Positions 23,868 through 31,625 of a stretch of DNA of 64,000 nt are shown in pieces. The DNA comes from Microbacterium sp. SLBN-154. Its GTDB lineage: Bacteria; Actinomycetota; Actinomycetes; Actinomycetales; Microbacteriaceae. The translations under genes and the position numbers were made by a program. The stretch covers positions 62,001 through 126,000 of the forward strand of contig NZ_VFNL01000001.1 in NCBI RefSeq assembly GCF_006715565.1, read 5' to 3'. The stretch's first letter is position 1. Each line of letters begins with the position of its first letter. The notes beneath the pieces were generated by a model that was given only the letters and a program-made list of their open reading frames with translations, was not told the DNA's origin and ran no database searches.

Positions 23868-24967
23868 CGTCTTTCCTCCGGATCGCCGCGATGAGCGGAC
23901 TGCCGTTCCGACCACCGCTGCAGCCTCTCCCCGTGCGGGTTGATGAGCACGTCGTCAATGAAGCGTCCCTGCTCGAGTGCGAGGCGCGCGCGCTCGTCCC
24001 TGTCGTAGGTGATCTGCGTCATCGAGTAGTCGGTGTGCTCGAGCCTGGGACGGTATCGCGAGCCCGCGGCGGCATTGGCGTTGTAGATCTCGGGACGGTA
24101 GATCTTCTGGAACGTCTCCATGGTGCTCACCGTCGCGATGAGAGGAAGGATGCCGTAGTCGCTCAGCAGGTCGCCGCGGAAGTAGAACGCGAGCGGGGCC
24201 GCACCTCCGGGGGGCATGAAGTAGCGCACACCCAGGCCCATCTTGGCGAAGTAGCGATCGGTGAACGAGTACTCGTCCTGCCGGTACTCCACACCCAGGA
24301 TGGGGTGGTGGTTATCGGTCCGGTGATAGGTCTTCGTGCTGGATACGCTCAGGCACACGACGGGAGCGGTGTCGAACGCGTGGGCGTAGGCGTCCGACGC
24401 CAGGAAAGCGCGGAAGAGGTTACCGTGCACCTGCCCGAAGTCCTCGGGCAGGGACACTTCCGCGGTTTCCCCGCTCACGCGGGGAAGGAGGATGCTGAAG
24501 TCGTAGTCGCGGACGTACGACGAGAGGTTGTTCCCCACGACGCCCGGGATCCGCCGGCCGAGCGTGCGGTCGACGATCGTCGTCTGGAGCATTTCGATGA
24601 GCGGGAAGGCTGTGGTGTCCGAAGCGGCCTCCCGGGCCGCGTCACCGGCGGCCGCGAGCGAAACGCCCACCGAGATGATCTCCAGTTCGACGGTGTACCG
24701 ATCGCGGTCGGGATTGTCCCAGTCGGCAAGGTCGTTGAAGCGCGCGTCGATCATCTCGAGGACATTGCGCAGATTCTCCTGACGACGCTCGCCGCGAGCC
24801 AGATTGGCGTAGTTGGTCGTCAATCGGGTGCCGCTCGGCGGCACGTAGGTCTCATCGAACCGGGTGCGGTCGATGCGGAATGACAGACCGACGGGACAGT
24901 CCTCATCGGACACGGCCGGCTCCGACACCGCAGCAGGTCGGGGAGCGACCGGGGAGACAACACTCAT
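23864..24967 (-). CDS. mesX: MesX, DUF1852 protein required for MesD-type methionine synthesis
   Basis: 367 aa from ATG 24967 (GGAT upstream); a TTG at 24994 is the only upstream alternative. Strong DUF1852 signatures: FRIDRTRFDETYVPPSGTRL, TTNYANLARGERRQENLRNV, VELEIISVGVSLAAAG, KTYHRTDNHHPILGVEYR and RFIDDVLINPHGERL. The stop overlaps mesD by ATGA. Genetic studies of MesD systems place DUF1852 as an essential partner, perhaps an oxygenase supplying the methyl group; its mechanism is unresolved. Many conserved His/Asp/Glu residues could bind metal. Confidence 0.88.
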   Translation of the reverse strand: MSVVSPVAPRPAAVSEPAVSDEDCPVGLSFRIDRTRFDETYVPPSGTRLTTNYANLARGERRQENLRNVLEMIDARFNDLADWDNPDRDRYTVELEIISVGVSLAAAGDAAREAASDTTAFPLIEMLQTTIVDRTLGRRIPGVVGNNLSSYVRDYDFSILLPRVSGETAEVSLPEDFGQVHGNLFRAFLASDAYAHAFDTAPVVCLSVSSTKTYHRTDNHHPILGVEYRQDEYSFTDRYFAKMGLGVRYFMPPGGAAPLAFYFRGDLLSDYGILPLIATVSTMETFQKIYRPEIYNANAAAGSRYRPRLEHTDYSMTQITYDRDERARLALEQGRFIDDVLINPHGERLQRWSERQSAHRGDPEERR

Positions 24968-25093
24968 CGAAGATCCATCGTGATCGGGTGGCAATCTGTG
25001 GTCCCGACGATGATCCCTTCCCGGCGGGCGTGCAAGTCCCGCGTAACACGAGTACGCACACCGCGGCCGCGCCGGCGAGAAGCGCCAACGACG

Positions 25094-25945
25094 TCACCAT
25101 CCGCGGAGAGTCGCGGACGGTGTGGGCCCGACCGCGATCGGCCGGTCGGAGGAGAGGGTCCACTGACTCCACGATCCGACGTAGATGCGCGTGTCGATCC
25201 CGGCGCGGGCGAGGGCGAGAGCCGAATGCGCCGACGCGATCCCGGTGCCGCAGTACAGGGTGATCTCGGCGGTCGGATCGATGGATGCTGCGGCGACCGT
25301 CGCGCGGATCTGCTCGGCTGTGCGGAGCGTCCCATCAGGTGCGATATGAGAGACGGTGGGGATGTTCACCGCGCCCGGGATATGGCCCGCCTCGTCGATC
25401 CGGCTCGACTGCCCTCGGTAATGCTCCGGGGAGCGAACGTCGACGAGATATCCCGTGCCAGGCGCACGAGCGGCATCCTCGATCGTCGCCACCCCGGGGT
25501 CAAGATCGGGCAGATCGATGTCGCCCCGGGGCGGCAGGACATCGCCCCGCTCGACCAGAAGGCCGGCGGCCACCCACGCGCGGATGCCTCCGTCGAGGAC
25601 CCGCACATCCAGCCCTCGGTGGCGCAGGAGCCACCACGCCCGCGCCGCCGACACCGCGTCGTTGTCGTCGTATGCGACGACGAGGTCGCCGTCTCGGATG
25701 CCCCAGCGCCGAGCGGAGTTCTGGAGGTCGGCGTGACGCGGCAAGGGGTACCGCCCGATCTCCGGATGGCCGGGGTCGGCCAGTTCTTGCTCCAGGTCGA
25801 CATAGACGGCGCCGGGGAGATGACCCGAGACGTAGCCGGGTCTTCCCTCCGGAAGGTTCAGACGCCACCGCACGTCCAGCAGCCGCACGCTGCGCCCCGC
25901 CTTGAGCTCGGAGACGAGCTCGTGCGGGGTGATCAGTAACGGCAT
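25094..25945 (-). CDS. Two-domain rhodanese / thiosulfate sulfurtransferase
   Basis: 283 aa from ATG 25945; the frame continues to 26050 without similarity. Two rhodanese domains: the inactive N-terminal one (VRLLDVRWRLN, YVSGHLPGAVYVDLEQELA, VVAYDDNDAVSAARAWWLL with Asp in place of Cys) and the catalytic C-terminal one with active-site Cys in LYCGTGIASAHSALALARAG. SseA-like organisation. Transfers sulfane sulfur, e.g. from thiosulfate or 3-mercaptopyruvate, fitting the surrounding sulfur genes. It is divergent from the FMN reductase gene. Confidence 0.92.
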   Translation of the reverse strand: MPLLITPHELVSELKAGRSVRLLDVRWRLNLPEGRPGYVSGHLPGAVYVDLEQELADPGHPEIGRYPLPRHADLQNSARRWGIRDGDLVVAYDDNDAVSAARAWWLLRHRGLDVRVLDGGIRAWVAAGLLVERGDVLPPRGDIDLPDLDPGVATIEDAARAPGTGYLVDVRSPEHYRGQSSRIDEAGHIPGAVNIPTVSHIAPDGTLRTAEQIRATVAAASIDPTAEITLYCGTGIASAHSALALARAGIDTRIYVGSWSQWTLSSDRPIAVGPTPSATLRGW

Positions 25946-26070
25946 ACATCGAGTGTCCGAAGCGCCGCGCACCATGTCGTGGAGTGGTGAAACAGAGCGC
26001 AATCCGACGACCCTTGAGGACATAAACCGGTCGCTAATGGGGCCGTTCATTCCTTTCGCGCTTCACTACC

Positions 26071-26092
26071 CCTGGCTTCACACGCCAGGAGG
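26071..26092 (+). promoter_or_regulatory. Hairpin overlapping the Shine-Dalgarno of the FMN reductase
   Basis: CCTGGC (26071-26076) and GCCAGG (26084-26089) form a 6-bp stem with a 7-nt loop; the right arm contains the first three bases of AGGAGG (26087-26092). Folding would hide part of the ribosome binding site. Confidence 0.4.
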
Positions 26093-26094
26093 TA

Positions 26095-26607
26095 ATGATG
26101 GTGTCGATTCTCGCCCTCGTCGGCAATCCGCAGGCGCACTCGCGCACGCGCCTGATCGCTGAGGACCTCGCTCGTTCGTTGGCTGACCAGCTCGGGGGTC
26201 ATGTCGAGGACACGATCGACCTCGCCGACGTCGCGGATGAGCTGTTCCGGTTCCCGTCCGCACGCGTCGATCACCTGCTCGCCAGGGCTGCCGACGCAGA
26301 TCTCGTGATCGTCGCCAGCCCGACCTACAAGGCGAGCTACACGGGCCTGCTCAAAGCCTTCCTGGATCGGTACCCGGCGAATGGGCTCGCAGATGTCGTC
26401 GCGATCCCGCTCATGACAGTAGCCAGCGATGCGCATGCCCTTGCCGTCGAGCACACGCTGCGCCCGCTCCTCGTCGAACTGGGGGCGTCTTTACCCACGC
26501 GCGGAATCTCGTTCCCCGTGGCCGAGATCGACACCCGCGTCGCCGTGCACGCGAAGTGGGTCGAGAACGAGCACCGACACCTTTCGCGCGCGATCGGCCG
26601 TCACTGA
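26095..26607 (+). CDS. NAD(P)H-dependent FMN reductase (MsuE/SsuE-like)
   Basis: 170 aa flavodoxin-like fold: LALVGNPQAHSRTRLIAEDL (phosphate loop), VIVASPTYKASYTGLLKAFL with DRYPANGL (FMN-binding), IPLMTVASDAHALAVEHTLR, and LGASLPTRGISFP. These are the marks of FMN reductases supplying FMNH2 to two-component monooxygenases of organosulfur metabolism. ATG ATG GTG in succession at 26095/26098/26101 leave the exact start open; the SD AGGAGG favours 26098 or 26101. The monooxygenase at 28154 in the same direction is the likely partner. Confidence 0.88.
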   Translation: MMVSILALVGNPQAHSRTRLIAEDLARSLADQLGGHVEDTIDLADVADELFRFPSARVDHLLARAADADLVIVASPTYKASYTGLLKAFLDRYPANGLADVVAIPLMTVASDAHALAVEHTLRPLLVELGASLPTRGISFPVAEIDTRVAVHAKWVENEHRHLSRAIGRH

Positions 26608-26644
26608 TCCAGCGTCGACGTGAGCACGCGCGAGGCCTGACTCC

Positions 26645-26682
26645 GTGTGACGTCGCGTGACGAGCTGTTTCCTCGCGTGACG
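26645..26682 (+). repeat. Direct repeats TCGCGTGACG upstream of the second sulfhydrylase operon
   Basis: TCGCGTGACG occurs twice (26653-26662, 26673-26682) exactly 20 bp apart, with a partial third copy GTGTGACG at 26645-26652. The spacing (two turns) and position 32-70 bp before a TAnnnT -10 fit an activator binding region. Confidence 0.5.
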
Positions 26683-26713
26683 CCACGGCCAGGGCCGCAG
26701 CGTACGGTCGCAC

Positions 26714-26719
26714 TAGTCT
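26714..26719 (+). promoter_or_regulatory. -10 box of a leaderless promoter
   Basis: TAGTCT is followed by six bases and ATG 26726. It would drive the small ORF and the downstream sulfhydrylase-monooxygenase operon. Confidence 0.5.
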
Positions 26720-26725
26720 CCCGAC

Positions 26726-26845
26726 ATGGTTGCCCGTACGATCCCGCCGCTTCAGATCTGGCACGCGATGCACCTCGCCGTCCTGAACTCCCAGGCCGCG
26801 GACGACTCGCCCGCCGACGAGGGAGCGAACGTCGATGCCGGTTGA
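26726..26845 (+). CDS. Leaderless small upstream ORF (39 aa)
   Basis: Thirty-nine codons from ATG 26726 to TGA 26843-26845, overlapping the sulfhydrylase start (26835) by 11 bases in another frame. The peptide begins MVARTIPPLQIWHAMHLAVL and ends in an acidic Ala/Asp tail; it has no cysteine, so it is not one of the polycysteine attenuator peptides of mycobacteria. The precise TAnnnT-N6-ATG context argues that it is translated. Translational coupling to the sulfhydrylase is the likely consequence. Confidence 0.4.
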   Translation: MVARTIPPLQIWHAMHLAVLNSQAADDSPADEGANVDAG

Positions 26846-28157
26846 CGGGCTCGGGTTCGCAACCCGGCAGATTCACGCCGGCGCGGAGCCCGACACCTCC
26901 CACGGCGCGCGCGCGACACCGATCTACCTGACCGCCGGATTCGTGTTCGACGACTTCGATCAGGCCAACGAACGGTTCGCCCAGGCCGATGACGGCTACA
27001 GCTACTCACGGGCGGGCAACCCGACGAGCGCGGCGGTCGAGCGGCGCATCGCCGACCTCGAGGGCGGCGCGGATGCGCTTCTCGTCGGGAGCGGCCAAGC
27101 CGCGGTCTCCACCGCGGTGCTCGCCCTCGTCGGCGCGGGCGACCACATCGTGTCGTCGAACAGCATCTACGAAGGGTCGCGCGAGCTCTTTCGCGACAAC
27201 TTCGCCCGACTGGGGATCACGACCTCTTTCGTCGGTGACGCGAATGACCCGGCTGCGTGGGAGGCGGCCATCCGCCCTGAGACACGAGTGCTGTTCGCGG
27301 AGTCGATCCCGAATCCGAAGAACGACATCCTCGACATCCGCGCCGTCGCCACCGTCGCCCAGCGCCACGGCATCCCGTTGATCATCGACAACACCCTCGC
27401 CACTCCCTACCTTCTGCGGCCGATCGAGCATGGTGCGGACATCGTGGTGCACTCTGCGAGCAAGTTCCTCGCCGGCCACGGCACGGTTCTCGGAGGGGTC
27501 ATCGTCGACGCGGGCAGGATCGACTGGGCGCAGACCGACGGCCGCTATCCGCACCTTGCGAATGACCCGGGCCCCGACGGGCGCACGTTCGCGGACCGTT
27601 TCGGTCGCGCCGCGTTCTCGGCGTATGCGAGGTCGGTCGTCGCGCTGCGGCAGGGGCCTTCACCGTCGCCCTTCACCGCGTTCCTGCTTCTGCAGGGCAT
27701 CGAGACGCTGTCGCTGCGCGTGCAGCGGCATTCCGAGTCCGCCAAGCGCATCGCCGAGTGGCTCGAGGAGCACCCCGCTGTGGAGTCCGTCGACTACAGC
27801 GGACTCGCATCCAACCCCTACCGGGCCTTGGCCGAGACGTACCTCCCCCGCGGGCAGGGCTCGGTGTTCGCCTTCACCCTGCGGGGCGGAAGGGATGCCG
27901 CTAAGACGTTCACGAACTCCGTGCGACTGTTCACTCGGATGACGCACCTCGGCGATGTCCGGTCGCTTGCGCTCCACCCCGCCTCGACGACGCACGTCAA
28001 CCGCACGGAAGAGGAGCGGATCGCCGCGGGCATTGGGCAGGGACTCCTGCGGGTTTCGATCGGCCTGGAGGACGTCGAAGACCTGATAGCGGATCTGGAC
28101 CGCGCATTGGCTGCGGTTCAGGCTGCCGATCTCCTCGAGCGCGCGGGGATTGCATGA
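26835..28157 (+). CDS. O-acetylhomoserine sulfhydrylase, second copy
   Basis: 440 aa. [20 protein letters not shown] start, [23 protein letters not shown] lysine in [17 protein letters not shown], and C-terminal [17 protein letters not shown]. The ATG is preceded by GAGGGAG inside the small upstream ORF. It overlaps the flavin monooxygenase gene by ATGA, so in this operon sulfide or sulfite-derived sulfur liberated by the monooxygenase system could be captured directly as homocysteine. Divergent in sequence from the copy at 20261. Confidence 0.92.
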   Translation: MPVDGLGFATRQIHAGAEPDTSHGARATPIYLTAGFVFDDFDQANERFAQADDGYSYSRAGNPTSAAVERRIADLEGGADALLVGSGQAAVSTAVLALVGAGDHIVSSNSIYEGSRELFRDNFARLGITTSFVGDANDPAAWEAAIRPETRVLFAESIPNPKNDILDIRAVATVAQRHGIPLIIDNTLATPYLLRPIEHGADIVVHSASKFLAGHGTVLGGVIVDAGRIDWAQTDGRYPHLANDPGPDGRTFADRFGRAAFSAYARSVVALRQGPSPSPFTAFLLLQGIETLSLRVQRHSESAKRIAEWLEEHPAVESVDYSGLASNPYRALAETYLPRGQGSVFAFTLRGGRDAAKTFTNSVRLFTRMTHLGDVRSLALHPASTTHVNRTEEERIAAGIGQGLLRVSIGLEDVEDLIADLDRALAAVQAADLLERAGIA

Positions 28158-29476
28158 CCAAGCAGCAGCACTTCGGCTGGTTCCTCTCGCGCGGCTTCGG
28201 CCCCCACGGATGGGCGCGTCCCTACTACGAGTGGAACTACGACTGGCGCAGACCCCGGCTCTACCAGGAGAGCGCCCGAACGCTCGAGCAGGCCGGTTTC
28301 GACTTCGTCCTCATCGAGGACGCTCTTTCAGTCGGCATCAGCCCGGAAACCCTCGACCTTCGGGTGCGCAAGGCCTACGGCGGCCCGAAGCACGACCCGT
28401 GGACTCTCGCGCCGTATCTGTTCGCCGCGACCGAGCACCTCGGTGTCATCCCCACTGCCAATCCCGCCGGCTGGCATCCGTACACGGCTGCCCGCCAGTT
28501 CGCCTCCCTGCAACACCTGTCCGGTGGGCGCCTCGGGCTGAATGTGGTGACGGATGTCGGGTCGGCACACCACTTTGGACAGGATCGCCTGTCGCACGAT
28601 GCGGCCTACGATCGCGCGCAGGAGTGGCTCGCTGCACTGCGACTCCTTTGGCGCAGCTGGGATGACGGGGCGCTGATCGCCGACCCCGAGACGCAGATCT
28701 ACGCCGACGGCACGAAGATCCGTGCCGTCGAGCACCGCGGCACATACTGGTCGTTCGACGGACCGCTGAACGCGGAGCCCCTCTCCTCAGAGCCGGTCAT
28801 CGCCTCGCCGGGCGGCTCGCCACGCGGCATCCGATTCGCCGGGCAGAACTCGGATGTCCAGCTCGCCCTGTCCAACCTCGATGTCGAGGCCGTTCGCGCC
28901 TACCGCGAACGCGTTCGTGCTGACGCGGTCGAACACGGCCGCGATCCGCGCGACATCAAGACGATGTTCGTCTTCAAACCCATCGTCGCGTCCTCTCCGG
29001 ACGAAGCCGACCGCATCGTCGCAGCATCCGCGAACCCCGATGACGCGGCACTCCTCGCCGTCGCCGAGGCATGGTCCAGCGACCTCGAAACCGATCTCAC
29101 CACGCTCGATCTGGACCGGCCGCTGGACCCGGCGATCTTCGGCGAACACGTATCGCAAGGAACCATCAAGGGCCTGCGCGGTCGCTTCGACTCCTTCGCC
29201 GACGTACCCTTCCGCGAGATCCTCGCCGGCAAGGCACGCCTCGACCGCATCGGCGACGGCATCAGCGGCACCGTCGGGACAGCCGAAGAGCTCGCGGACC
29301 TCATCCAGGCCCTCGGCGACGACGCAGACAACGACGGACTCATCTTCTCCGGCGACCTGCACCCCGTCACCCTGCACCGGGCGCTGGATGAGATCGTGCC
29401 GATCCTCCGCCGCCGCGGCATCCTGCGTACGGACTTCGCGCCCGGCGGCCTGCACGCCAACCTCGCCTCATTCTGA
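28154..29476 (+). CDS. NtaA/SnaA/DszA-family FMNH2-dependent monooxygenase
   Basis: 440 aa bacterial-luciferase-like (LLM) enzyme of the NtaA/SnaA/DszA subgroup: YEWNYDWRRPRLYQESARTL, FVLIEDALSV, the GWHPYTAARQFASLQHLSGG and LGLNVVTDVGSAHHFGQD flavin segments, and ASPGGSPRGIRFAGQNSD. Uses FMNH2 from a separate reductase; known members oxidise sulfones, nitrilotriacetate or similar molecules. Being cotranslated with a sulfhydrylase and near MsuE-like reductase and rhodanese genes, an organosulfur substrate is the best guess. Confidence 0.9.
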   Translation: MTKQQHFGWFLSRGFGPHGWARPYYEWNYDWRRPRLYQESARTLEQAGFDFVLIEDALSVGISPETLDLRVRKAYGGPKHDPWTLAPYLFAATEHLGVIPTANPAGWHPYTAARQFASLQHLSGGRLGLNVVTDVGSAHHFGQDRLSHDAAYDRAQEWLAALRLLWRSWDDGALIADPETQIYADGTKIRAVEHRGTYWSFDGPLNAEPLSSEPVIASPGGSPRGIRFAGQNSDVQLALSNLDVEAVRAYRERVRADAVEHGRDPRDIKTMFVFKPIVASSPDEADRIVAASANPDDAALLAVAEAWSSDLETDLTTLDLDRPLDPAIFGEHVSQGTIKGLRGRFDSFADVPFREILAGKARLDRIGDGISGTVGTAEELADLIQALGDDADNDGLIFSGDLHPVTLHRALDEIVPILRRRGILRTDFAPGGLHANLASF

Positions 29477-29526
29477 CGCCCGGTCTGGCGGGACCACCCG
29501 TGCCGTGGGGCAGAATCCCGCCGCAG

Positions 29527-29563
29527 GTCTGGGCTCGAATTCATCTCAACCAGGACTTTTTTT
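29527..29563 (+). terminator. Terminator after the monooxygenase gene
   Basis: GTCTGG (29527-29532) and CCAGGAC (29550-29556) can pair with one bulge, followed at once by seven T residues (29557-29563). The long 17-nt loop is not ideal. Confidence 0.5.
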
Positions 29564-29680
29564 CCCTCGAGCGAAGGTCCTCGCGCCTCTACGAGCAAGA
29601 ATCGAGCAATCCAACCTTTCCCGAATCTTTCTCACGGAATGGGCACAACACAGGTATCAAGACCCAAGGTCAGACGAGAA

Positions 29681-29727
29681 AAGCGCCCCGCGGGACGCGC
29701 GACGCTTGCTCACTCCCGTTGAACGGA
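29681..29727. repeat. Intergenic hairpin repeat, copy 2
   Basis: AAGCGCCCCGCG...CGCGCGACGCTT followed by TTGAACGGA, similar to 15521-15568. It abuts the tRNA-like repeat copy B on its outer (tRNA 3') side and could have been the terminator of an ancestral tRNA gene. Confidence 0.45.
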
Positions 29728-29754
29728 ATTAAGGACAGCCTCTGATTAGGGTTT

Positions 29755-29902
29755 TGGCGGTGACGGTGGGATTCGAGCTCATGTCCCCCGGCATTTAGTA
29801 GGTGTACGAGGGCGCGCTCCCCTGTGTCTGCGCGCAACTCGACCTTTGTCGGGTGTCCCCGAGGCTGTCGATCGTGACGTGATCCTTCCCCCGGATGTAC
29901 TC
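29755..29902 (-). repeat. tRNA-Ser 3'-end-like repeat, copy B
   Basis: 148 bp matching 17826-17974 in the same orientation; the first 19 bases (TGGCGGTGACGGTGGGATT) are identical. On the minus strand both copies also share an interrupted reading frame with recognisable peptide similarity (KDxVTIxSLGD, AQT, PSYT), so the inner part may be a remnant of coding DNA. Together the two copies bracket the sulfur gene segment. Confidence 0.6.
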
Positions 29903-30042
29903 TTGCTGCGGCCGGAACTCGGCGCGAGCGCGACCACAGTATCGAGACCGCGACTGCCCTGACCGCCCGTGCAACCCTCCGGCTGGGAGACTCAGCAGCA
30001 CAACAGTGGCGATCCGAAGCTAAGCAAGATGCGCGAGACTGC
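29903..30042. other. Intergenic remainder without recognisable gene
   Basis: 140 bp between repeat copy B and the end of the lactonase-like gene. No open frame with coding character or clear hairpin is visible. Confidence 0.4.
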
Positions 30043-30912
30043 TCAGCGATGACCCCCCCCCCCCCCCCCCCGCGGGTGCATCGCTGCGGTGAGCACGATC
30101 TGGTCGTGGCCGGGCACGACGCGCGCCGCGAGACGGTCGGCGTCGTGCCTCAATCTGCGAAACGACCTGTCGGCATCGCGTTCGTCCGACGGGTCCCCGC
30201 CGGCGCACGACCCGCAGGTCACCCCGTCCAGGAAGTTCTGACCGAGGTCCGCCGCGTCCGCGGGGAAGATCCACGTCCCGGTCTCGGGAAGATCGACCCG
30301 GAGGGAGGAGTGCCCGGGCGTGTGCCCGGGGGTGAAGAGTACCTCGACGCCGGGGGCGATCTCGGTGTCACCGTCGAGGGGTCGCCAGTCCACGCTCTCC
30401 GTCGACCAGTCTTCAACCCGGAATCCTGCGGCGAATGTAGCACGCCCACTGTGTGCGAAGGCGAGCTCGGCCGCCTGGATCGCCACCGGCACGCCGGCTC
30501 GTGCGAGCGTGGGGATGCCTCCGGAGTGGTCCAGATGGAGGTGGCTGATAACGGCGAGCGCGATGTCGGACGGGGTCAGCCCGACGCGCGCGAGTGCCGC
30601 GACCAGAGGATCGCCGGGGAGCCCCCAGGTGAACGCTGTGGGGTCGGGTGGCGCGGGATGCATCGCCGGCGTGGCAACACGAGGGTCGTGCCCGAGCGCC
30701 ATCGCGCCGTCGCGGTAGAGCCGATCGGTCGCGTCGGCGTCGTGGGTCTCGCGCGCCATGCCGGTGTCGAAGAGGATCCAGCCCTCGGTCGTCTCGACGA
30801 CGACGCCCGAGAACGGCTCCCAGACCAGGTCGTGGGGGCCGCCCCGAAGGGAGAGCGACTTCGGCACGCGCTCCGCGCCGAATTGCAGCAGATACATGCG
30901 CGTGGCTGTCAT
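30043..30912 (-). CDS. Metallo-beta-lactamase-fold hydrolase, AHL-lactonase-like
   Basis: 289 aa. The zinc motif HxHxDH is ISHLHLDHSGG (H124, H126, D128, H129); further ligands appear in FTPGHTPGHSS, FPADAADLGQNF and VPGHDQ. Overall layout (WILFDTGMARE near 45) matches the AttM/AiiB N-acyl homoserine lactonase subgroup, though such enzymes also open other lactones. It overlaps the YoaK gene by ATGA and is the last gene of an operon. A 19-base G run on the coding strand encodes the GGGGGG just before the stop, making the C-terminus prone to slippage. Confidence 0.85.
   Translation of the reverse strand: MTATRMYLLQFGAERVPKSLSLRGGPHDLVWEPFSGVVVETTEGWILFDTGMARETHDADATDRLYRDGAMALGHDPRVATPAMHPAPPDPTAFTWGLPGDPLVAALARVGLTPSDIALAVISHLHLDHSGGIPTLARAGVPVAIQAAELAFAHSGRATFAAGFRVEDWSTESVDWRPLDGDTEIAPGVEVLFTPGHTPGHSSLRVDLPETGTWIFPADAADLGQNFLDGVTCGSCAGGDPSDERDADRSFRRLRHDADRLAARVVPGHDQIVLTAAMHPRGGGGGGHR
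30053..30071. repeat. Homopolymer of 19 C residues
   Basis: Nineteen consecutive C on the plus strand, inside the last codons of the lactonase-like gene. Length changes of one base would alter the C-terminal residues and the stop codon used. Confidence 0.9.
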
Positions 30913-31625
30913 GAGGTCGGATTCCGATCAACGCGTGCCCGGAGCGTCCTGTGTCCGACGACGGTGACGGCCGCGCTGATGAGGGCGGAGATCAGGATGC
31001 CGGTGGCAAGGCCGGCGAGGAGCGCGAGCGCACCCGCGGCGGCGCCGAGAAGGATCAGCAGGATCGCGAGGAATCGCCGAGCCCAGGGCTGCCCGGTTCG
31101 AGCTCCCAGCCAGGAGTCGGCTGCAAGCCCCGTCATTGTGGAGGTGACGACCACGGTCGTGACATCCTTCACCGCGAGATGGCGGGCAGCTGCGGCCTGC
31201 ACGCCCATGGCGGCTCCCAGACCGCCGGTGACAGCGAGAGCGACCGGCTCCGCCGGGTCGGGGATGACGAGTGTTGTCACGGAGCAGGCGAGGAGGATCG
31301 CGGTGACGGTGCAGAGGAGGGTCGTGGTGCGATGAGACCAGCCGACCGCAGCGAGCCGGAGGGTCCGCCCGGCGGCCAGCGCCCCGGCCATGAAGGCGAT
31401 GAGCGCGACGGTCGGGCCGAGGACGGGGAGTCCGTCGGCGCCGACGAGGGCCATGCCGAGGATGACGACGTTGCCGGTCATGTTGCCGGTGAAGACCCGG
31501 TCGAGTCCGAGGTAGCCCACCGCGTCGATGACGCCGGTCGAGAAGGTGAGGGCAAGCATGAGTGCGAGCGCCGTCCGGGAGGAGGTGTCGCGGACACGGC
31601 GCCGGCGGGTGAGCTGCTGTGTCAT
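30909..31625 (-). CDS. YoaK family (DUF1275) membrane protein
   Basis: 238 aa from ATG 31625 (overlapping the SDR stop as ATGA). Six or seven hydrophobic segments; the DUF1275 signature GVIDAVGYLGLDRVFTGNMT with GNVVILG is intact, as is the second half GGLGAAMGVQAAAARHLAVK followed by DVTTVVVTSTMTGL. Members are putative small-molecule transporters. It is the only clear transporter-like gene in this catabolic operon, so it may export or import the substrate or a pathway intermediate. Confidence 0.88.
   Translation of the reverse strand: MTQQLTRRRRVRDTSSRTALALMLALTFSTGVIDAVGYLGLDRVFTGNMTGNVVILGMALVGADGLPVLGPTVALIAFMAGALAAGRTLRLAAVGWSHRTTTLLCTVTAILLACSVTTLVIPDPAEPVALAVTGGLGAAMGVQAAAARHLAVKDVTTVVVTSTMTGLAADSWLGARTGQPWARRFLAILLILLGAAAGALALLAGLATGILISALISAAVTVVGHRTLRARVDRNPTS

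Noticed and set aside
24968..25093. SAM or cobalamin riboswitch before the mesX-mesD operon
   Set aside because: I looked for the conserved core and paired elements of SAM-I/II/IV and B12 switches and saw none.
26726..26845. Polycysteine attenuator ORF
   Set aside because: The small ORF contains no cysteine codons, so that known mechanism does not apply.
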